From assembly GCA_933822405.4 (NCBI GenBank), contig CAKOGP040000247.1, forward strand, positions 17,655-81,654: 64,000 nt of DNA. Direction: 5' to 3'. This DNA comes from Cylindrotheca closterium. Lineage: Eukaryota > Bacillariophyta > Bacillariophyceae > Bacillariales > Bacillariaceae. Within the stretch, counting starts at the first letter, position 1, and every line of letters begins with the position of its first letter. Below the pieces are notes generated by a model. The model saw nothing but the letters and a program-made list of their open reading frames with translations, made no database searches and was not told where the DNA came from. The position numbers were made by a program, and so were the translations under genes. Shown piece after piece: positions 43,891 through 53,588 of the stretch.

Positions 43891-46201
43891 ATGCCAGACT
43901 ACAAAGGAAGCGAGCTAGAACTCAAATGCATCAACACCATCCGTGCCGTCAGTGCCGATCAACCCGAATCGGCCCAATCCGGACATCCAGGAGCTCCCAT
44001 GGGTTGCGCTCCCATGGCGTATTTGCTATGGACGGAACTCATGAAGTACTCCGGCAAGGATCCAAAGTGGATGGGCCGAGATCGCTTTGTGTTGTCCAAC
44101 GGACACGCCTGTGCCCTCCAATACACCATGTTGCATTTGACTGGCTACAATATGACCAAGGAGGATCTTTCCCAGTTTCGTAGATTGGGAAGCAAAACGC
44201 CCGGCCATCCTGAGTGTTTCTTGACGGAAGGTAAGCTAACAGATATTGTACTGTATTGAATCTTGAATGTTGAATATTTAGTGTTGACTGTTGAATATTA
44301 TACATTGCATTGCATTGCATTACATTGTTCGACGATATAATAATCTGCTTTTCGGGTCGTTTGATGTCGTTTCTTTTATTCACCAATCAATCAATCAATC
44401 AATCATGTATGTGTGCTTGTTACTCACCACCACCAATGCAATTATACAATCAAACGATACAGGCATTGAAGTCTGCACTGGTCCACTCGGAACTGGTATT
44501 TCCAATGCCGTCGGTATGGCCATTGCCGAAGCACACTTGGCGGCCACCTACAATACCGACGACTACAAGATTTTCGACAACAACACCTTTGTCATTTGCG
44601 GAGATGGCTGTTTGCAAGAAGGCATTTCCTCAGAGGCCTGCAGTTTGGCAGGCCATTTGGGTTTGGGCAAATTGATTGTCATGTACGACGACAATGACAT
44701 TACCATTGACGGATCTACCGAATTGTCCTTTACCGAAGACGTCCAAAAACGTTACGAGGCCTATGGATGGCACGTCCAAGAAATCAAGGACGTCGTGACG
44801 CAATTGGATGATTTGAGAGCGGCCTTGAAAAGTGCCCGCGAGACGACCGACAAGCCATCGATCATCGCCATCAAGACCAAGATTGGTTACGGATCTCCCA
44901 GCAAGGAGGGAACTCATGGAGCTCACGGTGCTCCTCTTGGCAAGGAAGATTTGGCCGGAACCAAAAAGTTTTATGGACTCCCCGAAGATGAAATGTTTCA
45001 CGTTCCAGGAGACGTCCAAAAGTACTTTGACGAGGTGACCAGTAAGAATAACGCCGTCATGGCCGATTGGCACGTCATGTTTGCCAAGTACAAGGCGGCA
45101 TATCCGGAAAAGGCCATGGAAATTGAACGTCGATTTGCCGGCAATCTATTGCCACAGGGGACCTTTGACAAGTTTCCAAAGTTTGAAATTGGCAAGGACA
45201 AGGATTTGGCCACTCGTCAAATGAGCCAAAAATGTTTGGATGCCATTTGCCCATCTCTTCCAGAACTCATTGGTGGATCGGCCGATTTGACTCCAAGTAA
45301 CTTGACCCACTATGAAGGTGCCATTGACTTTCAAAAGAATACCCCCGAAGGACGATACATGCGCTTTGGTGTCCGCGAACATGCCATGGGCGCCATATCC
45401 AATGGAATCTTTGCCTATGGTGGATCCCGACCTTATTGTGCTACCTTTTTGACCTTTGCCGGATACATGGCGGGGGCCATTCGTTTGTCGGCACTCAGTA
45501 AATTCGGAATCCTATACATCTTTACCCATGACTCGATTGGATTGGGAGAAGATGGACCCACCCATCAACCGATTGAAACTTTGGAAATGTTGCGCTCCAT
45601 GCCCAATATCAATGTCTTTCGACCGGGTGATTCCAACGAAATGTCAGCTGCCTATCAAATTGCATTGGTAAAGCGCGAGACTCCCACTGCCATTTGCTGC
45701 TCCCGATCCAAGGTTCCGGCCATTGCTGGATCGTCCCATGAAATGGCCATGAAGGGTGCCTATGCCTGCGTACAAGTCGAGTCGCCAGCCCTCATTTTGA
45801 TTGCCACTGGAAGTGAAGTGGGGCCTACCATTGAGGCTGCTCAAAAATTGACGTCCTCCGGTATCGCCACCCGTGTCGTCAGCATGCCATGTCAAGAAAT
45901 CTTTTTGGAACAATCTGTGGAATATCAAAAGTCCGTCCTGCCAGGAGATATTCCTACCTTGAGCATTGAAGCCTCCTGCGCCAGTGGATGGCATCGATTC
46001 TCCCATGCGCAAATTAGCATGATTGGATATGGATGTTCCGCACCTGGTGCCGATCTCTTTGAATACTTTGGATTCGGAGCTGGGAACATTGAAACCAAGG
46101 GAAAGGAATTGGTCGCATTCTACAAGGCCAACGGGCCGGTCCCCAATTTGAACAATCGTCCCGTCTTTAGCAACAACTTGCCACCGCACAAGTGGGATTA
46201 A
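43891..46201 (+). CDS. TKT: Transketolase, cytosolic form
   Basis: Exons 43891-44230 and 44463-46201. The 232-bp intron (GTAAGC...ATACAG) joins LTEG to IEVCTGPLG in frame, giving 692 residues, the usual length. The enzyme moves two-carbon units between sugar phosphates in the non-oxidative pentose phosphate and Calvin pathways, using thiamine diphosphate. Visible features: catalytic and binding histidines His32 (SGHPGAPMG), His72 (NGHAC) and His106 (PGHPE); GDG motif 160-162 with the following Glu166; catalytic Glu419 in [23 protein letters not shown] in the central domain. The N-terminus begins at the enzyme core without signal or transit peptide, so a cytosolic site is likely. The intron contains ATTG and CAAT microsatellites. 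It is the best conserved gene of the window and has no array copies. Confidence 0.97.
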
Positions 46202-46990
46202 CTGCCGGACGAATTGTTATATGTGGTAAATGAGTACTGGATACAGGAAACCATGACTGTACATGACGTGGAGCGATTGAATGCTGCTGAACAATTATCA
46301 TTGTTGTTATCATGATGATCATGATGATGATGAGCATGATGATAATACTACATTCAAAAGATTGTAGATCGTAGTGGATTTTTTTATAAATAAAAATGGA
46401 TTATAGCAATGCATGGATCAGATAATTTTAAATTGGATCGTTCTTAATTGTTTGCGAACGACCGCATAAGCAACAACAAGGAAGAACATCAAGAGATGAG
46501 AGGAACAATATAAGGGCAATAACGCAAATATCGATCACATTGCAATCGATGACCCTTGAACATATTGCAAAACCGCCTTGTCATCAACATTCTTAGAAGT
46601 ACGCAATACCGGTACGTGTAAAGTAGCAGGAAGCTCTCCAATGTCAAGATCTCTCTCTCTCTCTCTTTCTTTCATGATGGATTGTCATATTATTATTCTC
46701 ATTCTGAAGTAAGCAAGCTGTCAAACTGGTAAGGATTGCTGCAATAATCATCATTTATTATTGTCATTATGTCCTACCGGTATACATAGGTGTGGTCTAT
46801 CTAATCAAGAGTATACAGTAGGTCTAATCGGATCAATCGACAGCCAAGCAGTACATAACTAGTCCAAATCTTGTCGCGCCATCATATCTCGAAATTTCTG
46901 CGGCAGATCGACGAGTATATACGAGTATATAGTGGCATCAAGGAATTGGAAATTGGCCACCCGCCGTCACACCTGGATACATCAGCAGTC
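46202..46990 (+). other. Intergenic region
   Basis: The transketolase 3' flank has an ATG/ATC trinucleotide repeat (46309-46344) and an AATAAA-like ATAAATAAAAAT at about 46386. A CT dinucleotide run lies at 46651-46666. The frame of the next gene is open back to a TAA at 46856 but has no ATG before 46991. Confidence 0.5.
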
Positions 46991-49900
46991 ATGTCGTCTT
47001 CCTCGTCTTCGTCCTTGTTTGAAATCAATGCGCACGGTCTGTTGATTGTTTCCACAAGTCTGTCGTTTGAATACAACAACAACAACGACAACAATGATCA
47101 TGATGATGGTGGTGATGGCGATACTGATAGAGAAGAATACGGCAATTCCTATAGCAATGCGATAAACATGGTCCACGCGGACAAACACGGCCACGAAACA
47201 ATAACTCATCAGCATCTTTCTCATTCCTCCTTCTTTTTGACGGTCCAAGATGCTTCTCCCAATGATGCTTGTTCTGCGTTGGACTTACTGGACAATCATA
47301 ATGATGCGAACAACAACAAGAATGGCAAGAAGAATCCTTCGTTCTGGAAACAAGAAAGCATTCGTTGGAATCCAACCGAAGTTGTTTGTCGTCAAAGGAG
47401 AAGGGACAGTGGTGCCAATGACGGCATGATATACCGGAGTGGCAATTCGACTATCACATCTTCTGGTGCTGTTACAACCATCAATACGTTTTGTTCCATT
47501 CCAACCATCCGGACTACCATCTTGATTCCACTTTGTTCTCCTGGTAGCAATGACGATGGATCCGATAATCGAAACATTCCAGCACTACTAGACGAAGAAG
47601 CACAAACAAGATCGTTGCTGGTAACGCTCTGGCAACAAGATGAACCAATAACAATGGACAATCCAACAAGCAATGACAGCAATATTATTCTATTGACGAG
47701 ACGATTGGCCACTCTTCCGAAAATGGCTTATTCCAGCGATAATGCTAATGCCAATGTCAATGTCAATTTCGCCTCGCCCATTGCTCGCGTGGAACTCAAC
47801 GCTACTACTACTACCACTATGCCAGCCTTGCAGCAGCATCATCCAAATCCAAATCAATATCCAAATCCATCAAGAACTACTACCAGCATTACGATTTGGG
47901 ATCTACTGGTATTGTTGCTGCCCGTCTTGTATTCATGGCATGTACGAGCATGGCGCCAAGTGTATTTGACAAGTACCTTGTCCCGCCACGCCACTACTGC
48001 TACTACTGCCACTACTACTAATACTACTAATAGTGGTGTGAGAGAAGACGATTTACCATTCGACCAGAATCAGGAGGAGGAGGAGGAAGAAGAAGATTCG
48101 ACTTTGAATTTGTCCTTTCCATCGGCGACGAAGAAGAATACTAACAGTGATACTGAGAATGCGAAAGACCATACAATTTGCCGTCAAGAAGAGACTGCGC
48201 CACTACTAAATGCAGTAGTGCAAGAGCAAGCGGAGAATCACACTCATGATGATGAAGGATTGGGCAGCCAAACAAATTCGAATTCGACTTCGATTCAACA
48301 CGAAAAAGAACAAGACGATGATGATTCATTGCCAACCAATTCCAATTCCAACCAAGATATTGCTAGTATTGATGGCACTCTGGCCGATTTCAATGACAAA
48401 ACTTCGCCAGCCTTGCCAGATTCTTCCAATCCAGTATATGATGACGATGGTGGTAACAATGACAACGGGACCCTGCTATCGATTCGAGCAACAGAAGAAT
48501 CGGAACGATTATCTAGGGGCCACGGAGATCTCGTCGAAAATGTACAAGGGCACATTGTTCCATTTCATGTTGCTGGGTTTCACGGATCACATGTTGCACA
48601 AGACGATGTACTGTTGGTGCAAGCTGCGGTGGATCCAGCAAGGCAGGAGGAAGAAGAAACTACGACAACTACTACCACCACCACCACCACTACGACCAAA
48701 AAGCGAAGAACCGCAACGAGTAACATTGTGACAATGATGCCACCATTGTTGCTCCGAAACGAACAAGAATTGGCATTGGTGATGGAGGGGGCGCCGCAAC
48801 AAATTGCTCGACTGGAAGACGGTGAAGTCGAGGAAGAACAAAATCATCAAACTCATCACTGCGGTGTATTGGTGCAAGCCTTGAAATGCGATGATTCTTC
48901 GAGTCGTCGGCAACCAGAAGATCCATCGACTGCTGGTGCTGGTGCTGGTGCTGCTGTCAATACCACTCCATCGACTGCTGGTAGCCAAGCAGCTCAGACT
49001 GATTTCGAGTCGCCGGTGGCACAAAATGAAGACAAGCGATGCAGTACGAACGACGATTATTTTCCAAAAGTCAATGGAGCTAGATTTTCAGTCTACCAAA
49101 ATGATGATGATTCGGCGGACAAAGCTTCTATTACTACGAAATCGTCACTGTCGAAAGACGAATGTTCCAAGTCCACTTTTCTTACCAATAAGGGTGATGT
49201 TGATATGGACGAAGAACCCCAATGTCCAGCTCCTAGCCGTGAAGATTGTGCAAATGAAACACAACAGGAAGCGATTCTCAAAGAGTATTCTTTGGAAATC
49301 GATGAACGAGGCAGCGTCGAAGAATCCAAGAACTTGTCAGCAGTTCAGGAAGACACAAAAGGTTTAGCAGATGACGCCGAGTCAAGCTTCAAGGAGGCAT
49401 CTATTATCACAAACGTTTTGGATCCAAACGAATCCGTATCGCCCACCAAGAAACGAAATTTGGAAAACATTTCAGGAGCGAAGCAGTACTATCAAAAAGG
49501 AGAAGGAGAAGGAGAAACACTGTCCAAAAGAATCATCCCACAAGTCGGAAATGAGTTTTTTGGAATTGTCGATTCGGATTCTTCCTCCGAAAGCATGGAA
49601 AATATTGAAGAAGAACCACCCGCCAAACAGTCCAAGACCTTCGCAGTATCATCGCCTCGCACTACTACTAGTAGCTCTCGGCGGGAACTCGAAGCGACAA
49701 GTGAAATCAACAATGAGATGGAAGATGTCGACAATCCAAGAAGCAGCAGTATTGATGCTGCTCTTAGTGGTGACAAAAAGCACGTCCCGGAAGAGCCTTT
49801 GGAAGCTGCCGCTCAAGAATCCATAGAGTCTGACTTCGACGAGAAGTCATTTGCTGCAACATTTGATGAAGTCAACGGAAAAAAGAGTACCGACATTGAA

Positions 49901-50935
49901 CAAAGTCCACCATTCAATACTTGGGAAACGTCAGCACTGACAACTGCGAATAGCATCAAGACTCCTCTTGAGAATCAAGACGACGATCGTTCGACATCCA
50001 ACCAAAGCATGGGAGTCTCGGTTTCTCCTACCGATGATTTGCAGCAGGAAGACCATATTCCAAGTCTTGGTCAACCTACTGGTCCATCTCAGGAAACGCC
50101 TGACCTTTCTCAAAACAGTATCTCTGCAACGTCCAAGAAAGTCGATGAAGAGTCCAACGAAATGGAAAATTCTAAATCGAAGAATAGCGCCAAATCGCCA
50201 CAAGGAGACATTGATGACCAAGCGGCAATGGAAGCAAAGGAAGCTTTCACCAACGGCCAAAGTCCGAACTCACGAGATGACAATGAGTCCTACGTATCTA
50301 CCTTGCCTCCGGATAGCGACTACAATTCTGCTGCGGATGTAGCATGGCATTCCCGGCGTCAGCGACGGGAAGAAAGGAGCAGAGCTTCAGATGTCAGCTG
50401 TCTTACGCCACTCGATATGAAGACCATTGCCTTGGAAGAGGAAGAAAACGAGGAGGCTAGTCAACTCGATACCAGTAATATTTTGACACAGGCCAGCATC
50501 ACTGAAGCATCGGAACCATCAACCGCCACCCGTACTAGAAGCAAGAGTCGTCCCAAGATGCAAAAGTTGCTTTCCCGCAAACGATTCCGTGAAAGTGAAC
50601 GTGAAGCCAATCCCGAAATCACCATCATTGAGAATCTTTCTTCCTTGCCCAAAAAGCCCCGTCCCTTTCGCAATTCCAAGATTGTTCCCGACTGGGTTCC
50701 ATCCAATGGCTTGCAGAGCGCGTCGAGCCAATTTGCCTCATCGGAAGATTATATTTGGGACAAGAAGAAACCAAAGACTAATAAGCCAATCGCAAGAAAG
50801 TCCTTATTGCCAAATGGAGATCGTCATGGCGCAATGCTGCCACAGCCGGCCCGTAGTGGTGGTGCGAATAGTACTACTCGCCGCAAGTCATACGGGGGTG
50901 GAAGCACTTGCAGCAGTAGTATTCAAAAGAAGTAA
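46991..50935 (+). CDS. Large low-complexity protein of unknown function
   Basis: 1314 residues from the first ATG. The frame continues upstream for another 44 codons to a stop but contains no ATG there. The N-terminal 300 residues are Ser/Asn/Asp-rich with a globular-looking stretch (LFEINAHGLLIVSTSLSFEY). One hydrophobic segment, WDLLVLLLPVLYSWHVRAW (about residues 303-321), could be a membrane anchor. The remaining thousand residues are acidic and Ser/Gln/Thr-rich, with Glu and Thr runs, and look disordered. The C-terminus is basic, with KSRPKMQKLLSRKRFRESER and KKPRPFRNSKIVPDWVPSNG, suggesting nucleic acid or nuclear binding. No domain is recognised. A single exon of this length with biased composition is plausible in diatoms. 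Confidence 0.75.
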   Translation: MSSSSSSSLFEINAHGLLIVSTSLSFEYNNNNDNNDHDDGGDGDTDREEYGNSYSNAINMVHADKHGHETITHQHLSHSSFFLTVQDASPNDACSALDLLDNHNDANNNKNGKKNPSFWKQESIRWNPTEVVCRQRRRDSGANDGMIYRSGNSTITSSGAVTTINTFCSIPTIRTTILIPLCSPGSNDDGSDNRNIPALLDEEAQTRSLLVTLWQQDEPITMDNPTSNDSNIILLTRRLATLPKMAYSSDNANANVNVNFASPIARVELNATTTTTMPALQQHHPNPNQYPNPSRTTTSITIWDLLVLLLPVLYSWHVRAWRQVYLTSTLSRHATTATTATTTNTTNSGVREDDLPFDQNQEEEEEEEDSTLNLSFPSATKKNTNSDTENAKDHTICRQEETAPLLNAVVQEQAENHTHDDEGLGSQTNSNSTSIQHEKEQDDDDSLPTNSNSNQDIASIDGTLADFNDKTSPALPDSSNPVYDDDGGNNDNGTLLSIRATEESERLSRGHGDLVENVQGHIVPFHVAGFHGSHVAQDDVLLVQAAVDPARQEEEETTTTTTTTTTTTTKKRRTATSNIVTMMPPLLLRNEQELALVMEGAPQQIARLEDGEVEEEQNHQTHHCGVLVQALKCDDSSSRRQPEDPSTAGAGAGAAVNTTPSTAGSQAAQTDFESPVAQNEDKRCSTNDDYFPKVNGARFSVYQNDDDSADKASITTKSSLSKDECSKSTFLTNKGDVDMDEEPQCPAPSREDCANETQQEAILKEYSLEIDERGSVEESKNLSAVQEDTKGLADDAESSFKEASIITNVLDPNESVSPTKKRNLENISGAKQYYQKGEGEGETLSKRIIPQVGNEFFGIVDSDSSSESMENIEEEPPAKQSKTFAVSSPRTTTSSSRRELEATSEINNEMEDVDNPRSSSIDAALSGDKKHVPEEPLEAAAQESIESDFDEKSFAATFDEVNGKKSTDIEQSPPFNTWETSALTTANSIKTPLENQDDDRSTSNQSMGVSVSPTDDLQQEDHIPSLGQPTGPSQETPDLSQNSISATSKKVDEESNEMENSKSKNSAKSPQGDIDDQAAMEAKEAFTNGQSPNSRDDNESYVSTLPPDSDYNSAADVAWHSRRQRREERSRASDVSCLTPLDMKTIALEEEENEEASQLDTSNILTQASITEASEPSTATRTRSKSRPKMQKLLSRKRFRESEREANPEITIIENLSSLPKKPRPFRNSKIVPDWVPSNGLQSASSQFASSEDYIWDKKKPKTNKPIARKSLLPNGDRHGAMLPQPARSGGANSTTRRKSYGGGSTCSSSIQKK

Positions 50936-51284
50936 ATTAGGGGTATTGTAGGATATGGGATTATGCTATACTCCATTTAGTCCTAGGTACTGTAGCCAAA
51001 TAGGAAAGACCATCCATTCTGTAGGTAGTATTATAGACGCGTGTGTGCTAGGTTTAGTATGCGAAAGGAGTTGAATTTTCATGATTCGAATAAACGTGTC
51101 CGAACCACAATCGGACACTTCCGAGCCATATGCATGCTCTCGATCTGCCGGATGAGAAAAGTTAGTCTACTCCCCATTCAATAGAGTCTAGTAAAGGTAT
51201 ATACTTTAGTTCTTTAAATTAGTCCATCATTCATTCATTGATTCATTCGTTGTAGCATAATATACTACTGTAGTTATATCCTAT
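50936..51284. other. Convergent intergenic region
   Basis: About 350 bp between two gene ends facing each other. There are ATTCATTC-type repeats near 51230 and no gene. Confidence 0.5.
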
Positions 51285-52519
51285 CTACAGCGCTGCCTTT
51301 CCTGTGATAGCCATGGTAATCTTTTCCGTCAAAATCAAACTAATCACAGTGTAGGGCGCCAACTTGAGAAAGGCCGGAACAAAGCCAGCCCACAACCTGG
51401 GGACACCATCCTTCTTGATGATTTGTCCAAAGCAATCAATCATACTTGCGTATTGCTTGGAACCATCCTTGGCCGTCTGTTGGTTTTGCATTCGTGACTT
51501 GACGACGTCGAACTGTAACATTATACATTAGGATACAATTATGATGAACAAAAGAGATTGTGTACAAGCAGGAATTTCGGTGAGATGGATGATGATCCAA
51601 AGCAATGTCCCGTGAATTCGTCAAAAAATAACTCACTGGGTTGGAAACAATATTGGCAATCAACGAGCTGACCAAAGTGGCACAGAACAATAGTGGAACT
51701 CCTCCAAGCATTTGTCCATTATCCCCAAAGATTCCAGTTCCAGTCAATCGCAATTTGATTTCCGAAGTAAAGGCCAAAGCACAAGCGCTCAACAACATGG
51801 CCCGAATGACAGTCACTTGGGCACCGGTCCATAGCTTGAGGACTCCCTCTTCCTTGGCAATACGACTCACACAGTCCACAACGCCATTGTAGTTTCGTTT
51901 TTGTTTGTCTGGTAGCTTCGAATCGTTGGACATGCGAACCAAGGCCAATTCACTGGGAGTTCCCACAAAGCTGCCAATTCCACCCGATGTCATTCCCATC
52001 AACAAACGAGCTCCCAAGGCAATTTGGTTCTTTGGCAAACCTTCGGCAAGGTTCTTTTGTTGGGCATTTTCCAAAAGGAAGGCGTAAATACCAATGCGAC
52101 ACTATATGATGGTATGTGGCATGTTTGATATTTTTTGGTACACAGTACCATTTGGTTGAACACATATAATTGATGGACATATTCAATGTGACCGAATGGC
52201 AAGCAATAAAATAGGCTATATGGTTAGCACCACGCACAGCAGATACCCAAGGCATACCCTTTCTACAGCTTCAATGACTTACACTGCCGTACAACCATTG
52301 TCTTAAATACGCCGCACTAATACCAGCATATAGACCCTTACGAAGACCATTCTTCTGGTAGACTTGGGTGGCGCAATCAAGAGGACTCTTGTATTCGGAT
52401 CCTTCTGTTTGCATCTGGACGCGGATCACATCCAACGGATGGCAAATGGTAGCAGCCCCCATTCCTGCAAAGGCAGCAATCACCATTTTCACCACTAAAG
52501 CACCAGCAGCAGCAACCAT
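51285..52519 (-). CDS. SLC25A11: Mitochondrial 2-oxoglutarate/malate-type carrier
   Basis: Three exons on the minus strand (52519-52283, 52101-51637, 51512-51285). Introns 52102-52282 and 51513-51636 both have GT-AG ends and keep the frame. The product has 309 residues, typical for six-helix mitochondrial carriers. All three repeats show their signatures: HPLDVIRVQMQ (P28, D30, R33), the atypical GTPSELALVRM (P128, E130), and NPFDVVKSRMQ (P234, D236, K239) formed across the second splice site. The second repeat, with its SNDSKLPDKQKRNY segment and LWTGAQVTVIRAM, matches the oxoglutarate/malate carrier subfamily, which exchanges these acids across the inner membrane. An upstream in-frame GTG was rejected as a start. 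Dicarboxylate transport with a slightly different specificity is possible. Confidence 0.92.
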
Positions 52520-52756
52520 CTTTCTTTCTTTCTTGCTTTCTTGCTTCAGATTATATATGATGAAAATCGGCGACACGACAAGGTAGCAGGATCGGCAAGA
52601 AAAGATCGGAAAACAGAAGCGATGATGTCAGCCATCCAAAATCTAGGTAGGATCTGTACCAGGTACCAGCCGAGCTCTGCGAGAATGTGGCCGGCCCGCG
52701 TCTTCAATCCGGCGGAATTTTGAAATCGACCCTTGAAATTGCAAAACCTTCAACAT
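52520..52756. promoter_or_regulatory. Carrier upstream region with shared 40-bp element
   Basis: GGCCCGCGTCTTCAAT followed by GGCGGAATTTTGAAATC (52692-52728) recurs with three extra bases at 57783-57821. It is 170 bases upstream of the carrier start. Whether it is a regulatory site or part of a small duplication is open. Confidence 0.35.
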
Positions 52757-53457
52757 TCATGATGATTTACAATATAAGAACACGTCGTCAACGACAAACA
52801 ATCTTCCGACACTATACAGTACGACAGGTGTCGGTGGTGGAGTTGGTGGAAAAGTCGGCCCTGGCGTCGGCCCAGGGGTTGAAAAAAAAGTTGGCCAAGA
52901 AGTCGGTTTGGGAGTTGGGTTTGCTGTTTGTTCAGGAGCTGGGTTTGGTGTTGGACTAGAAGTCGGGTTTGCTGTTAGTCCAGGAGTCGGATTTGGTGTT
53001 GGCCGAGGGGTTTCGCCTGCAACGGGAGAGAACGTGGTTAGAATAGTTAGTTCTGCGGTTGGCTTGGATGTTGGATTTGGGCTTGGTCTTTTGGTTTCAC
53101 ATGCTGGTGTTGGTCTAACTGTAATTGTCGGCTCTGCTGAAGGAGACGCATGGCTAATACTTGGAGACTCCGTTGGATCCATTGATCCGAGATTCACAAC
53201 AATAATGCTCTCAAACAACCCCAACAAATCAAGTCTCTCGACCACGAGACCACCTGCGAAAAAAGCGCTCAACGCACCAATCACATCCACGACTTTCACA
53301 GAGTTGTCCTTCACAACAACATCAAGTCCTACACTTACTTGATGAATCGTTGACTCGAATCATCCAAGCATTGTTCTCCTTCAACTCCAGAAGCTTCAAC
53401 TGCTACATTTCCAATTGCATACGCAAATGCACCACTATCCAGATAGCGATGGTAAGC
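52757..53457 (-). pseudogene. Partial duplicate of the BspA-repeat protein stalk region
   Basis: Close copy of about 55150-55770 of the neighbouring gene: the C-terminal part of the membrane-proximal ectodomain (VDVIGALSAFFAG, VNLGSMDPTESPS) followed by the Pro/Thr stalk (PTPNPTP-type). It lacks the N-terminus, membrane segment and BspA repeats. It contains the same one-base deletion and GTAAGTG word as the larger copy near 53338, so it was copied from the already altered gene. It cannot encode a complete protein. Confidence 0.8.
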
Positions 53458-53588
53458 CATATTCAGGGTTTATTGGGGAAAAGGCAGATACTCAATTGGT
53501 CGAGGAGGTGGCATTTGAAGTATTTAATTAGGGAATTCACAGAGATGACACAGTACTAAATCGTAGATCTCTACGTATCTCTACCAAT

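Noticed and set aside
46871..46990. N-terminal extension of the 1314-residue protein
   Set aside because: It would need a TTG start. The frame is closed by TAA at 46856 and contains no ATG before 46991.
52520..52576. N-terminal extension of the mitochondrial carrier
   Set aside because: It would need a GTG start. The carrier core begins at once from the ATG at 52519.
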